Positions 36,740 through 47,453 of a stretch of 64,000 nt of DNA are shown piece after piece. Position numbers and translations under genes: made by a program. The notes under the pieces are model-generated. The model did no database searches and was not told the DNA's origin. It was given only the letters and a program-made list of their open reading frames with translations. How positions within the stretch are numbered: position 1 is the first letter of the stretch; each line of letters opens with the position of its first letter. Origin of the DNA: Selaginella moellendorffii (Eukaryota; Streptophyta; Lycopodiopsida; Selaginellales; Selaginellaceae); NCBI RefSeq assembly GCF_000143415.4, contig NW_003314354.1:38575-102574 (forward strand), read 5' to 3'.

Positions 36740-37617
36740 TGCAACGATTTTTGCTGCCTCTTCTTGCTCTTTCTACTCTTTGCGGCTCTTCTTTTTGGTG
36801 GGTGTAGTGTTCAAACCCGAGGCAATGGCATCACCGAGTAGCTTCTTGTTTGGAGGAGAGTCGGACGTCGGCTTGAGCTTGACCACCCTTTTCTGCTTCG
36901 GGGTAGTTTCCAGATCGACCCCCTTCCCCTTCGCTTTGCGAACTAGAGGCACTCTCAACAGCTCAATGTTGGAATATAGTTTTTAAACATCGCCGTAGGT
37001 GAGGTCCGTGGATTCCATGTGATCTTCATAGACCCGCAGCGTCTTTGAAATTGTGGGCCTCCTGGACAACCTCTCCCTAGCTCCCTCTAGGAATTCCTCA
37101 TAGCCGCTGCCCCCCTCCGGGAAGCCGCTAGGATGTGCAAGGTGGATCTTGAAGGTAGACGCTGTCTCTACCACAAGTGCCAGTCCATATTCTTGCATGG
37201 AACTGCATGGAGTGTCTGTCACTTGGATGAGGATCCCCATGCATTCTTTTCTCCCACCATCTGTGTTGTACAGCCTCAGATCCTCGCCTTCCATCCCGAA
37301 AGTCCAACTGGTGAGCTCCTCCCCCTTCTCTGCATCCACATTGACAGTGGCTGGAAGAAGAACGCAATTCCTCGCCTGTTCAGAAATGCACAACAATTAG
37401 AGCTGATAAATGAAAAGCTAGCAGCTGGAAATAACGTGAGGCCACACGCCATTCAGCACTGCATCAGATGTCTTGAGGCTGCATCCTAAGATGGCGTAAG
37501 GCTACACGCCATCTGTAACCAGACTGCACTCGAGAGCCCAATCGGTGCATGCCAATGTTGCTACTGAATGGCATGTGGCCTCATGCCATTTTCTACTTGG
37601 CCTAAAAGACTTACCAT
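36740..37617 (-). pseudogene. Gene 2 leader, inverted partial copy (N')
   Basis: Inverted copy of 34590-35472, encoding the leader (NCVLLPATVNVDAEKGEELTSW...) and the start of the basic region. Its ATG would be 37615-37617, again next to a 5' splice site. It ends abruptly at P, whose orientation is wrong for it, so no ParB-like domain can be added. One codon near 36981 has become a stop relative to the left copy (caaaaa to taaaaa). Confidence 0.72.
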
Positions 37618-39884
37618 TTGAAGCCGAATGGAAGCGTGACAACCAGACTCGCTGGCGAATGTGCACTGTGTGTGCAGCGGATCGTAGCAGCAAGGCTACT
37701 CTGCCACTTACAGTTGGAGAGTGGCGCTGAAATCTCTCGGGACGCCAAGTGGGCTGCGTGTGGGTGGCGGAGTGGGCAGCAGAGTTGGCGGCGAAGTTAC
37801 AAACTGGGTGTGTCTTGAAGTGGACACCGATGCACACGAGCGCGATGCGAGCGCGAGTGTGATGCAAGCGCGAGTGGACGCCGATGCACACGAGAAACCT
37901 GTAGAGAAGGTAGATGAGCGCGAATGTGAGCGTGATCGCGAGTGGGAGCGCGATGCGAGCGCGAGTGTGCGAGCGCGAGTACGAAGCAAAATGCAAAACC
38001 TAACCTCACACGCGCGAAATGTCACGACGGTTGGTAATCCCGCCACGTCATCATTCCTCGGACTTGGGCGCCACCATTAATTTCTGGATCGGCACGCGCA
38101 TGCGTGAAATCCAAAAGAAATCCGCAACGTCATCATTCCTCGGACTGCATGCATGCGAAATCCAAAAGAAAGATGATGAATGGGATATCATTTAATACCC
38201 TCGCTATATTTATACCATGCATGATTGGATATTCCAAAGCATCTTGTATTTACAAAAATGCCAGATGTTCAGCTAAATAAATTGTCAGAGGATTTGATGT
38301 GACGTTCAAGCGTGTGGGCTCATGCAATTTTGATCCCAAAAAATGCACCAAAAAATGCTCGGCGTCATCTGGTGTTATCTCTTGAATGGCATGGGGCCGC
38401 ATGCCATTTTCAGGGGCACATAGGAGTATATTCCTAGAATATTCTAACATGTGCGAGATTTTTTTGAGTTTTCTGGAGATCCAACCGTTAGATTGCAACT
38501 AGATTTTACAGAATGGTATACAATGTCCTTCTTGATGACCCTGCAAAAAAGCATCTCGATCAGACACCACATGAGACCACACAAGCCTTACAATGTTTCA
38601 GGGGCATTTGCCATAGATCCGACCGTTATTTTGCTCCAAGATTCTACAGTTTGGTGTGCATTGACCTTTCCATCAACACTGCAAAGGGACATCACAATCA
38701 GATGCGGGATCACAAGAAACCAACTTCACTAACTCTGGTTTCACCAAGATCTACGTAAGGAGTTATGAAATGAAAGTACCCTCTCTATTGAAATGTGTTT
38801 ATGGTCCTAGGGGCATTGTGACATATCAAAGGATTTTGCATTAAGTTCTGTATTTGCATGTTTATCAAGCTACTGAATTGCTAAACCCTAAACCCTAAAC
38901 CCTAACCCTAAACATGTGGCAAATGCTGCGTGAAGAAAGATGCCCTTTCTGGGCAAATGCTGTAAGAGGCAGATTCCGAGCAGATGTATCTCAGGCCAGT
39001 GAAGGGGACAAACGAAAGCTAGCTATAAACATGACGGGATGCAAATAGATTACTAGGCTGGTCCTGCGAAAATCAAAAACCATAATTGAAAACATTGAAA
39101 ATGCAAAAAGAAAGGTTTATAATATTTTTGAATTTTAAGCAACCAAATGAATGTAAGTAGGGCATGTGTTTGTAAGTTTAAAAATGCCTCAACCACTTAA
39201 ATTCCCAAGTAAATAAAGCTGTTTCTATTTTTGGTACAGGTAAACTTTATAGCGTGTGGTCTCATGCAATTTTGAACCCAAAAATGCACCAAAAAATGCT
39301 CGACTAGCATTATTCTTTGAATGGCGTGTGGCCTTATATTGCCATAAATGAATGTACACACACAGCATAATTATTCCTTTACACGGCGAATAATCTTGGC
39401 GCGGATCGCTGACATGGCATGGCAAAGTTCGAATCACTGACATGGCACAGCTGGATCGAGGCAAGGACATGATGTGACAAAGTTCAACCTCTGACAGCAA
39501 AGTCTAGAAGCTACTCAGTTTGAAATTTGTCAGAGGAATCATAAGATCTGGTTTGTCAGAGGATTTGATGTGACGTTCAAGCGTGTGTTATTTTTGAATT
39601 CTCGAACTCATTCCTAGGTCTATCATTTTTGTGCGCCGTGTTCTTGGTTCTGCTGAGCGCAGTGAGCGCTGCTTGTGTAAGCGGCGTTGTGAGCTGTGGT
39701 TTATGCGTCTACAAGCAGTTGCGCCATTGCGAGCGGCAGTTTATGCGAGTGGCAGTTTGTGCGAGCGGCGCTACGAGCAGTTGCGGTGTTGCGAGCGGCG
39801 CTACAAGTAGTTGCAGTGTTGCGAGCGGCACTGTCTTTGGTGTGGCTACCGCTTCCTCTTGATATTCGGCACTTGTGCTTCCTG
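37618..39884. promoter_or_regulatory. X' arm (right) and transposase 5' region
   Basis: Mirror of 32579-34589 with the same GC-rich repeats (37830-37995), telomere-type tract (38881-38912) and palindromes (37491, 37568, 38386, 39321). From about 39655 on the sequence is unique to this arm: a G/C-rich leader with two and a half 30-bp units beginning GCGAGCGGCGCTAC (39760-39835), and a probable 5' splice site at 39885. Confidence 0.5.
38881..38912 (-). repeat. Interstitial telomere-type repeat, mirror copy
   Basis: CCCTAAA units matching 33330-33360 in inverse, within the X' arm. Confidence 0.88.
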
Positions 39885-40018
39885 GTATGTTCACCATGGA
39901 ATGGCTTAGGACCACATTTAGAAATGGCATGAGGCCACATGCCATCTTGGGCCCTTGCAATTTCATGGCTAGCGTATTGTCATGTATGTTTTTACTTGCC
40001 TGCAGCTGTGTGTATATC

Positions 40019-40046
40019 AAGATGGCATGAGGCCTCATGCCATCTT
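40019..40046. repeat. 28-bp perfect palindrome
   Basis: The best member of the 22-bp family, extended by three bases on each side (AAGATGGCATGAGG plus reverse complement). Confidence 0.9.
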
Positions 40047-40213
40047 TGGCCCCTGCTAGCCTATTGCCATATTCCTTTTGCCTTGCTGCAACTGTATATA
40101 TTTTTGTATGGGTGACTAGTCACACACACAAAAATATATACAGTTGCAGCAAGGCAAAAGGAATATAGCAACAGGCTAGTAGGGGCCAAAGATAGCGTGA
40201 GGCCTCATGCCAA
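40022..40213. repeat. 192-bp foldback hairpin in the transposase 5' intron
   Basis: Sequence from 40022 to 40117 is repeated as its reverse complement from 40118 to 40213 with few mismatches; the centre is the perfect palindrome GTGACTAGTCAC (40112-40123). A family palindrome sits at each end. It lies in the predicted intron 39885-40355. Confidence 0.88.
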
Positions 40214-40356
40214 TTTTGTGAATGCGAAATTTCACGTGGGTGTCAATAGCATGTTTGAATAATGGCATATGGCCTCATGCTATTTGGTATGTTATGATTT
40301 AGGCCATTCTCCAATCATTTTTTGTATGGTCTTAACTTCTTTTCTGCACTTTCAGA

Positions 40357-43300
40357 ATGGCCTTCAGGGTTGGGGAAAAGGTTTACATTTTGAATGGTGG
40401 GAAGAGAGTTGCAAAAGGGACCCTTGTGTCTATGGATCGGAACTTTGTTATACACTGTCAAAGGCTTGGGGAAGGCAATGCTGCTATATCAGTAGAGACT
40501 GTCTTTGATGGGAATGTGGTTGCTATTGAACGAGGAGAGATGGTCGTCGGGGTAAATGTTCTTGTTGCCTTGAAAAATCTGCAAAAGAAAGCAGATGTTG
40601 GGGACAACGCAAGTGCGACACATGTTCCCTCCGTGGATCTTAAGAACCGTGCTACATGGATTTAGGCAAAGGTGTTTCTAAACAACCCCGAGGGGGAGGT
40701 GGTAGCTGAGGGCTTAGCCACAGTTGTCGATCCAAGAGATGCGGTTGCTAATCAAGAATTGGGCTGGGATGATATTGGAGTTGCGATTTTAGAGGTTGTT
40801 GACACAGAAGAAAACAGTCTGACTATTGGAAGCATTGTGCGGTGGAAATTGAGGCATTTAGTGTTTGAGAATGTGAAGGATTCACAATCAAACACCACTA
40901 CAACTGATGACAGAACATCTCTTCATGGGAAAAGAAAGTACACCTTCCTAAAGCGCAGCCAAAGGGATCTGAGCAACAAACCGAAAAGGCAGAAAATGGC
41001 GATGGAGGTTCGAATGGTCTCGACAGTTGCTTGTTGCAAGAGGAGGTGCTGTCAACATGCTGATTGGGATGCTATTGAAGAGGAGAGAGCAAGATACAAG
41101 ACATTGTCCTGGAAGGCAGCTCGCAATTTTGTGTATGAGGCATTACGGTCATCTGTTGATGCTTCAGAACATCAGGTGGGGGGCATGGTCTTCCAGAGGG
41201 GTTTGGTCTGCATGAAGGCATGGAGAATCATTTATGGAGTCCCTCGAAACACATTCTACATAATCAAAACTGAGTTCGAGGAACAAAGGGTTCAACAGGC
41301 AGTCCATGGGAACGACGGTACGCACAAAACCAGGGGTCATGTTGTATATGGAGAGGCAATCTTCAAGAGGTTTGTCGAGACATGTAGCGAGCAGCAACCA
41401 CATAAAACCCGCCTCTTGGAAGATGGAACACGAGACTCCCAACGAGTTCTCCCTTCCATGTATACCAAAGGGGCCATATTGGAAGATGTGAATCGGGAAC
41501 TCCAGAGTAATGGCTACAGGAAGCTGAGCCAATCTAGATTTAGTAGATTGTGGAGCAACAGGTTCAGGGATGTGAGTATAGGAAAGTACTCCAGCTTTTC
41601 AAAGTGTGACAAGTGCACTGCTATCAAAATGGCTTTGTCGAAGAATTCTTGCAGCGCTCAAGAGCGAGAGACATTGGTTAGAAGGCGGCTCGACCACAAC
41701 ATCGAGCAGAGAAGCTGCAGGACTGCATATTATCATAACAGGATTCTCTCCATGGAGAGACCTAACTCTTACCTCTGCATCATCCACGACAAAATGGACC
41801 AGAAAAAGACGTGCTTACCTCGACTCAATCCTGCCCCCAAGGCAATCTCTTCATCCATGCAGCTGCCTGTGTCTCTATTTGGCATAATCGCTCATGGGCA
41901 TGGTGCCCAGAACTATGGGAACTTCTTTGTACCTCTATGGTGTGGCGGGGGTGCAAACATGATGATTGCATCTCTAGCAAAACACTTAAGGTCTCTACAA
42001 AGTGCGCAGACTGAGCTGAACGGCCAACCCTTGCATAAGGCCCTTGTCGATCGAACCCCATACAGGGTTCAGCTGGAGGAGGAGCAAAGGCTTGCAGTAT
42101 CGCGTGGGGCCCCATGCCATCCCAGTGAATATGTTGGCCGTCAGATTGTAGGGTTATCACGTGAAGCCTCATGCCATTCCGACGAGGCTGGTCGCCCGGT
42201 GAATGCACAGCCTCATCCAAATGAAACAGAATCTCAAGGAAGTTCTTGCGACCGATGTGGCCTTCCACCCCATCTTCTGCTCCAAACAGACAATACTGGC
42301 AGTGAGAACAAAAACATGTACGTCTTCACGTACTTGGCGATGCTTGTTGCCAAAGGCATATTTGAAACAGTTACACTTGGCTTTCTCATGGTTGGGCACA
42401 CTCATGAAGACGTCGATGCCATGTTCAGTCACCTGGCAGAGTCGCTCCGGCGATCCAATGTCCTCACCCTCCCACAACTCTACGATGAATTCCAAAATTG
42501 CATCAAAGTCACTGTTGAAGCTGCACTTGTGACAGAGGTTCCAGACTTTAAGGGGTTTGTAAGAGGCTACATCAGGGACGGATCCGAAACGCTGATTGGC
42601 CACTCCAAGCCTCTTCAGTTTCATTTCAGCATGCGTGACGGTGCTCCAGTGATGAGGTACAAGATGAGAGAATGGGACACAGTGTGGCTGCCAGTGGACG
42701 GCATTGAACTCTTCAAGAGAGATCCCATAACTGGGGAACCTATGATTCCTCAGGGTTCCCCACGGCCGATGGACCCGGATGGACTCAAAGACCAGGAAAG
42801 TATAGTGGCCGGGATTAGACAGCATATTGCCTTCTGGAAGAGGGGGTTGGTGTTTGGTGGAGAATCCTATTTTAAGAGGTGCAAGCCTTTGCTTGAATAC
42901 TGGGAGAAGATTATATCTGCTATCCAAAATGGGCCGGTTGTATATGAAGAATTGGAAGAGTCCTTTTGGCCAGAACCCAGAGCACCAGATAGTAGCGAAA
43001 CAATGTCCTCTGGAAATGCAGTGACAGATAACGATGTTGAAGATCACTATTGTGGGCCAAGGAACAAGAAGCCGGATTCAGCATTCAATCCAGTACAGGT
43101 CTACAAAGGAATGGTCGTGCTTGTCAGACCCAGTAATAAAAAACAAATGATATGGGTGGGGCGCTGCATCACTGATGCAGAGGAGGACGCGGAAACTAAC
43201 TCCTTCAATGTAACTGTGGAGTGGTTCAAGCCAAGTTCCGGATATACGAAGGATTGCCTAGAAAAGAGATGGGTGCTGAATCCAAGGGATCCCAGCATGA

Positions 43301-43498
43301 GCATATTGGTGGATAATGTTGTGCATGGTTAGATGCGGAAGCAGAGTGCCACCATCACCTTGCTAGACCATGCAAGAGATGCAGCAAGAGCATTCATAAC
43401 CCGGGTTCAAGGTGAGATTCATTAATATTCCTTTACTAAGTTTCTAATGTATTTTATTTCAAGGTGAACAATCCGAATCTGAATCAGAGGAGGCGTGA
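40357..43498 (+). CDS. DDE-type transposase-like gene T (E2, right arm)
   Basis: Starts at ATG 40357, one base after a 3' splice site (CTTTCAG). About 1000 codons in one frame with an in-frame TAG at 40663 and another at 43330 (TGG in the left copy). N-terminus: a small domain (GEKVYILNGGKRVAKGTLVS) like one found in plant transposon proteins. Middle: cysteine motifs CCKRRCC and KCDKC. Catalytic core: YLCIIHDKMDQ (D at 41788), LLLQTDNTGSENKN (D at 42289) and GHTHEDVD (E at 42406, D at 42409 and 42415), the pattern of DUF7869-type RNase-H-fold proteins. A 52-nt intron (43412-43463) precedes a last exon GEQSESESEEA. Two palindromes at 42099 and 42156 stay in frame. Role: cutting and joining the element's ends (inferred). 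Confidence 0.74.
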
Positions 43499-43564
43499 TG
43501 GCATGGCGTGATGGCGTGAGGCGTGACACCAAAAAGGAGGTGTCCACTAGCGCTTAGGCTTATA

Positions 43565-43586
43565 ATGGCGTGTGCCCTCATGCCAT
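43565..43586. repeat. 22-bp palindrome downstream of the transposase
   Basis: One of two copies (with 43653) in about 250 bp after the T stop codon. The left arm lacks roughly 105 bp here, with one breakpoint inside a palindrome. Confidence 0.85.
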
Positions 43587-43748
43587 TTACTTGATCACCA
43601 AATACCTTTTTCCCTTTGCACTAGTATATCTTAATACCGGTCTGAGAAATAGAATGGCATGTGCCCTCAAGCCTTTTACTAAATCACCTTTGAAAGAAAT
43701 GCAAGCCTCTATGTCGTAAAAAAAAGGTACTAGAGAAATTCCTTAATA

Positions 43749-46141
43749 GGCGTTTGATTCGAAAAGGAAGAAGGGCTACGAAAAGATGATAGGTAATGCC
43801 TCACGGTTATGGCGTGTGTGCTCATGCCATTCATTGCAAATCAAGGGCTGAGTGAAAGCAGGCAGTCACCACCTCCTGACTCAGATTCCTATGGCGGACT
43901 CCCCTTCCCCAATCTCAATGGAGAGGTACAATGGATGAGAGATGCTTTTCAAGTCAGGGCCACGTTTTTCTCATCTCGTCGTCTTCGAAGGGTGCAAGAA
44001 CGTGCAGAAACCATGTTAAGACAGTCGGGTGAGGATACGGTCCTAGGTCACGCACTAAAACAGGCTATGGATGTCTTGTATTTTGAGATGGAGACTCGGC
44101 CAGATGATTTTCCCAAGATGGTCCTGGAAGAACAAGCCATCCAGCCTGAGCAGCCTATGGAAGAAATGCAGGAGGGGGATGAGGAGCCAGAGAAAGATAA
44201 TGAGCAGGAAGAGCAGAAGGACGAAGAGGAGGACAAAGAAGAGGAGGACGAAGAAGAGGAGGACGAAGAGGACTTGGATGGTCCTCACAATGGTGACGAT
44301 CACAATAACGACGACGACGATGATGACGACGATGGCCAGCCTGAGGTGGCCAAAGAGCAGCGGAGGAAGGTCATACAAGACAAACTATCAGGTAAATAAT
44401 AGTACATCCATTCCTAACATTGTCCATGTAGGTCGCAGAGCAAATGGTAAGTAGAGATTATTCAGTTGAATTTACAAACTCTAGCCTTTAGTGTCGAGGA
44501 AGGATAGTGCCAAGCAAGGGTCGAAACGTATGTTCAATCCTTCAGAATCAGCAGTGCACCCAAGTGATATAGGTCCTAGTTCCTCAATAGCAGTTGATGG
44601 TAAATACAGTATAGTTGATTCAATGTGCTAATGAGTTTGTTTTTAGTAGCACGGGAGGATACCATCTCAATCGAAGGGAAATATTTGGACATGCATATGG
44701 ATCCGCCAGTGGACTCTACTTGCCTGCAAGAGTCATCAAAGCTGGTGGAGGCTACTATCCATATCAACGCCAAGCAAGCTGACCACGCTCCACTTGATGC
44801 TGCCCATACCACTGAGTCAATCTTGTCCATGTATCCAACTGACGGTGACCAGGCACCATTGGACCCGCATGAGGCCGCCCCAGCTGCCGAGTCGGTCGTA
44901 TCCCCATTTCCAACGGACTCAACGTGTGCCCAATCGTCTGACTACGCGCCGTTGGAACCTCCCTACACCGCCCCTGCTGCCTGTTCGGTCATGTCCACTT
45001 TGCTAACGGAGGCACCAGCTGAAATGGCGTGTGATCACACGCCATCGGAACCACCCCATGCCACTGTTGAGCCAGTTGTACCAGAGTCTACAGCTGAAAT
45101 GGCATGTGCCCACACGCCATCGGATGCGATTGACCCCACATTGCAGAGGAGAGTATTTCCGCCCTTCACGTTTCCTCGACCAAAACCCTCTCAACGACCA
45201 TCGGGAGCACCATTCGCTAATATTGTAGATGGTAAAATTGACTTGTACCATTTTTTATGCTGACGCATTTCATTTCAGAGTCACGGTGAAGGTACTGTAT
45301 CGTTTTTGATCTGAACGGTGTCCTTTTCTCCCATGAGCGTGGCTTGTCCTCGAATGTCACTGCACCCTCCAAAGCCTACGGTCGCAAGTTGGTCAAAAGA
45401 GACAGATTCACATTAATCACACAGGAGAAACTGCGGGATCTAATAATGACCATGCGACACTTAAAACAGAGGGCCGGGTTCAATTTGCAATTGGGAGTTT
45501 GGACATCCATGATGCGCCACAATGCATTAACGTTGCTACAGATGATGCACGATCAGACGCGAGTAATATTACCATTTGACTTTCTCCTAACGCAAGAGGA
45601 TTGCTTGACTATGGTCCATGTGAGGGGTAGCAAGCCCATCTTTGTCAAGCCAGAGGCTGTAGTGATGAACCGGACTGCTAGCTCAAGTGAAATCCTCATC
45701 ATCGATGACTCGCCGATTAAAACTGCAGCGAACACGCACACATATGCAGTGCACCCCATCTCTTGCAGTATGGAAACTAGGGAGAAGAAACCGTATGTTC
45801 TGGGGGACCTTGCAAAATGGCTTGGAGCGATGGTGATAGAGAACCGGCCAGTCTAGGAGGTGGCTGCAGAAATCAACCAAATGGCAGATAGAACGGTATA
45901 TCAGAAGCCATTTGATCGGACAGACACCAGTCATCATTTATGGCATGTATATTGTCTAGCCAAGCACTATCCGCATCTCCATAATCTGCTCAACCGGATG
46001 GGTTCTTCGACTACTGAACATGAGCGTGGACGTATTAGAGAAGAGATGGCATTACTATTGGGTTTAAATCCTGATAGTGTGGAGAGTGATGAAATTCCAA
46101 GATTATTGTATAGGCGTTGGAGGCAAAAAATAACAATCTGA
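43749..46141 (+). pseudogene. Gene 2, 3' half: acidic region and FCP1-like phosphatase (E2 copy)
   Basis: Copy of 19020-21429. Introns: 43793-43839 (47 nt, but its 3' AG is AA here), 44392-44431 (40), 44447-44491 (45), 44600-44646 (47), 45232-45278 (47). The acidic exon, the P/T/A exon with two palindromes and the phosphatase exon are all present, but CGA is TGA just after 45285 and CAG is TAG at 45854 relative to E1. It is joined on its 5' side to T's downstream region rather than to C, so it has no start or promoter of its own. Motifs DLNGV and LIIDDSP are still visible. Confidence 0.75.
45024..45045. repeat. Perfect 22-bp palindrome in a coding exon
   Basis: Half-site ATGGCGTGTGA followed by its exact reverse complement; read as MACDHTP in the gene-2 frame. 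A second, imperfect copy follows at 45099. Confidence 0.9.
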
Positions 46142-46560
46142 GATGGCATGTTTTTATTTAAAAATGTAACTTATTATGGCATGGGGTTCCATGCCATTGT
46201 ATTAATATTAAAAGACAATTCTTTGAGAGGATTTGCATTATACTAGAAGTGTTATAGCATGTTATTGGAAGTCTACGAAGTTGTTTTATTAATAAGGGGA
46301 AAGTAAAGATTGAATGGGGACTTGGGCTCCACCTAGACTCGAAGCAACTGAGCCAATATTAAAAGGATGGAAAGAAATTGGACGACGATGACAAGGAGAA
46401 GAGAGAGGTGAAGCAGTGGCAGGGGGAGGAGAAGTGATTGAGTAGACATTTCCTTGTTTAAAATAAAATGGCATGTGCCTCAATGCAGTTGAATTTTGTT
46501 ATATTTATATACTATATAAAGGTTTGGAAACCTTATTTTACAAGTGGAATAATGACAATT

Positions 46561-46584
46561 CCCACTTTAACGAAATAGAGCTTA
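46561..46584 (-). repeat. Terminal inverted repeat of E2, right end
   Basis: CCCACTTTAACGAAATAGAG then CTTA; reverse complement of the left end at 30081. Confidence 0.88.
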
Positions 46585-47310
46585 TCCCCATTTATCCCCT
46601 AAGGTTCCAAGGATCCACGGTGACAATATATCCAAATCTCATCCCATGATCGCATGCATTACACTCACCCCCCCTTTAGAAATGTCAATGTCCTCATTAA
46701 TTATTGACTAAAAACCCCTATTGAGCCAAAGGGAACTAACACCTTCATTTCCGCACTAAATCTACCAATCCTTCAATTGTGTAAACTAATTATTCCATGT
46801 GAGGCAACTAGTCATCCACCCGTATTACAGTCCCACGATGAATATCTTTGTTTGTGGATATACCACACAAGAGGAAGGACATATGCATAGATGCCCAATA
46901 TTCACGATTTCAAATTTAGGTAGGAATATACCTTGCTCAAAGGTATATTATATTTTTAAGTAGCCACTAATCAATAGAAATCAAACCCGTGCCATTTACT
47001 CCGACACCAACTATAGCACACTTTATCTCTCTCCCCTTCAACCAATTAGAAAAGGGGCAATTGCTTGATAAAAGAGCCTTTAGTGGCTATTTTATCCCCA
47101 TTTATCCCCCAAGATTCCAAGGATCCACGCTGACAGTATATCCAAATCTCATCCCATGATCACATGCGCTACATTTATGGACACATGGCATGTGACATGT
47201 GGTATACGACATGTGGCACATGGGGGGTTTAGGTTCTAATTTGTGGTTATCCTATGGTAATTCACTATAGGATAAAAGGTAAAAGCCATATACACTATAG
47301 GGAGCTTGGA
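46585..47310. repeat. LTR-2-type LTR fragments, two partial copies
   Basis: 46585-46650 ('ccccatttatcccctaagg...catgcattaca') matches 47093-47172. 47042-47092 matches the reverse complement of 25275-25322. 47195-47300 matches 17640-17735. A C-run at 46655-46674 followed by 'tcaatgtcctcatt' resembles the LTR/PPT/internal border at 25915. The stretch is several overlapping LTR ends; 46675-47040 contains no gene. Confidence 0.6.
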
Positions 47311-47444
47311 TGGCACTATGGCAATTCTTACGGCAGCCTTGACCATAGGAATTAGCCATGAATCATACTACCATGTGAAAAGGAGCAATGTTGTCACTCC
47401 CCCATGGCAAGTCCAAGTGGTGGCACTCACCACCACTTGAGTTG

Positions 47445-47453
47445 CTATATAAG
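47445..47453 (+). promoter_or_regulatory. TATA-box-like sequence
   Basis: CTATATAAG about 360 bp upstream of the ATG at 47815, within a stretch containing repeated GGTGGCACT(C/T)(A/G)CCACCACT blocks. Could be the promoter of the decayed gene downstream or of an LTR; not tested by conservation. Confidence 0.35.

Larger units (their letters stand above)
18964..46197. repeat. Family of ~35 dispersed 22-bp palindromes in E1 and E2
   Basis: The half-site is ATGGCRTGWGG, followed by its reverse complement. Starts of 22-25-bp copies: 18964, 20041, 20116, 21348, 21539, 21680, 23034, 24533, 24674, 32016, 32073, 32897, 32972, 33835, 34618, 34695, 34755, 36032, 37431, 37491, 37568, 38386, 39321, 39924, 40022, 40192, 40262, 42099, 42156, 43565, 43653, 43809, 45024, 45099, 46176. 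Several are perfect, for example 40022 and 45024. The central dinucleotides vary (AGGCCT, TGATCA, GGGCCC) while symmetry is kept. I find none outside the two elements. Confidence 0.92.
30081..46584. mobile_element. E2: 16.5-kb palindromic TIR DNA transposon
   Basis: Ends match those of E1. Order: D (30081-30550), T' (minus), X, N, P (35481-36739, plus), N', X', T (plus), A (43749-46584). The left arm 30551-35480 and right arm 36740-43748 are inverted copies of each other; the left one lacks about 2 kb of T and its promoter. The element carries one nearly complete transposase-like gene (T), two partial gene-2 starts (N-P, N') and a separate 3' half of gene 2 (A). Long arms, a single-copy centre and unlike ends make it an isochromosome-like palindrome. 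Confidence 0.86.

Noticed and set aside
40663-40665. Readthrough or recoding at the TAG in the transposase
   Set aside because: No stem-loop or known readthrough context was evident. A single mutation in a decaying copy is simpler, and the second TAG at 43330 is clearly derived.
42099-42177. Two possible 30-nt mini-introns with palindromes in the transposase
   Set aside because: Only the first has GT...AG limits and 30 nt is shorter than any other intron here. The frame is open without splicing, so I kept it as exon and flagged the palindromes.
44055-44454. Basic or very hydrophobic frames opposite or beside the acidic tract of gene 2
   Set aside because: They are shifted readings of the GAN-rich codons that encode the D/E run. 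Only the acidic frame continues across the flanking introns.
18964-46197. CRISPR array
   Set aside because: The repeats are palindromic, irregularly spaced from tens to thousands of bases, and lie in a plant-type genome with introns.
18577-46584. Polinton/Maverick or giant-virus insertion
   Set aside because: No DNA polymerase B, integrase, packaging ATPase or capsid protein is visible in any frame.
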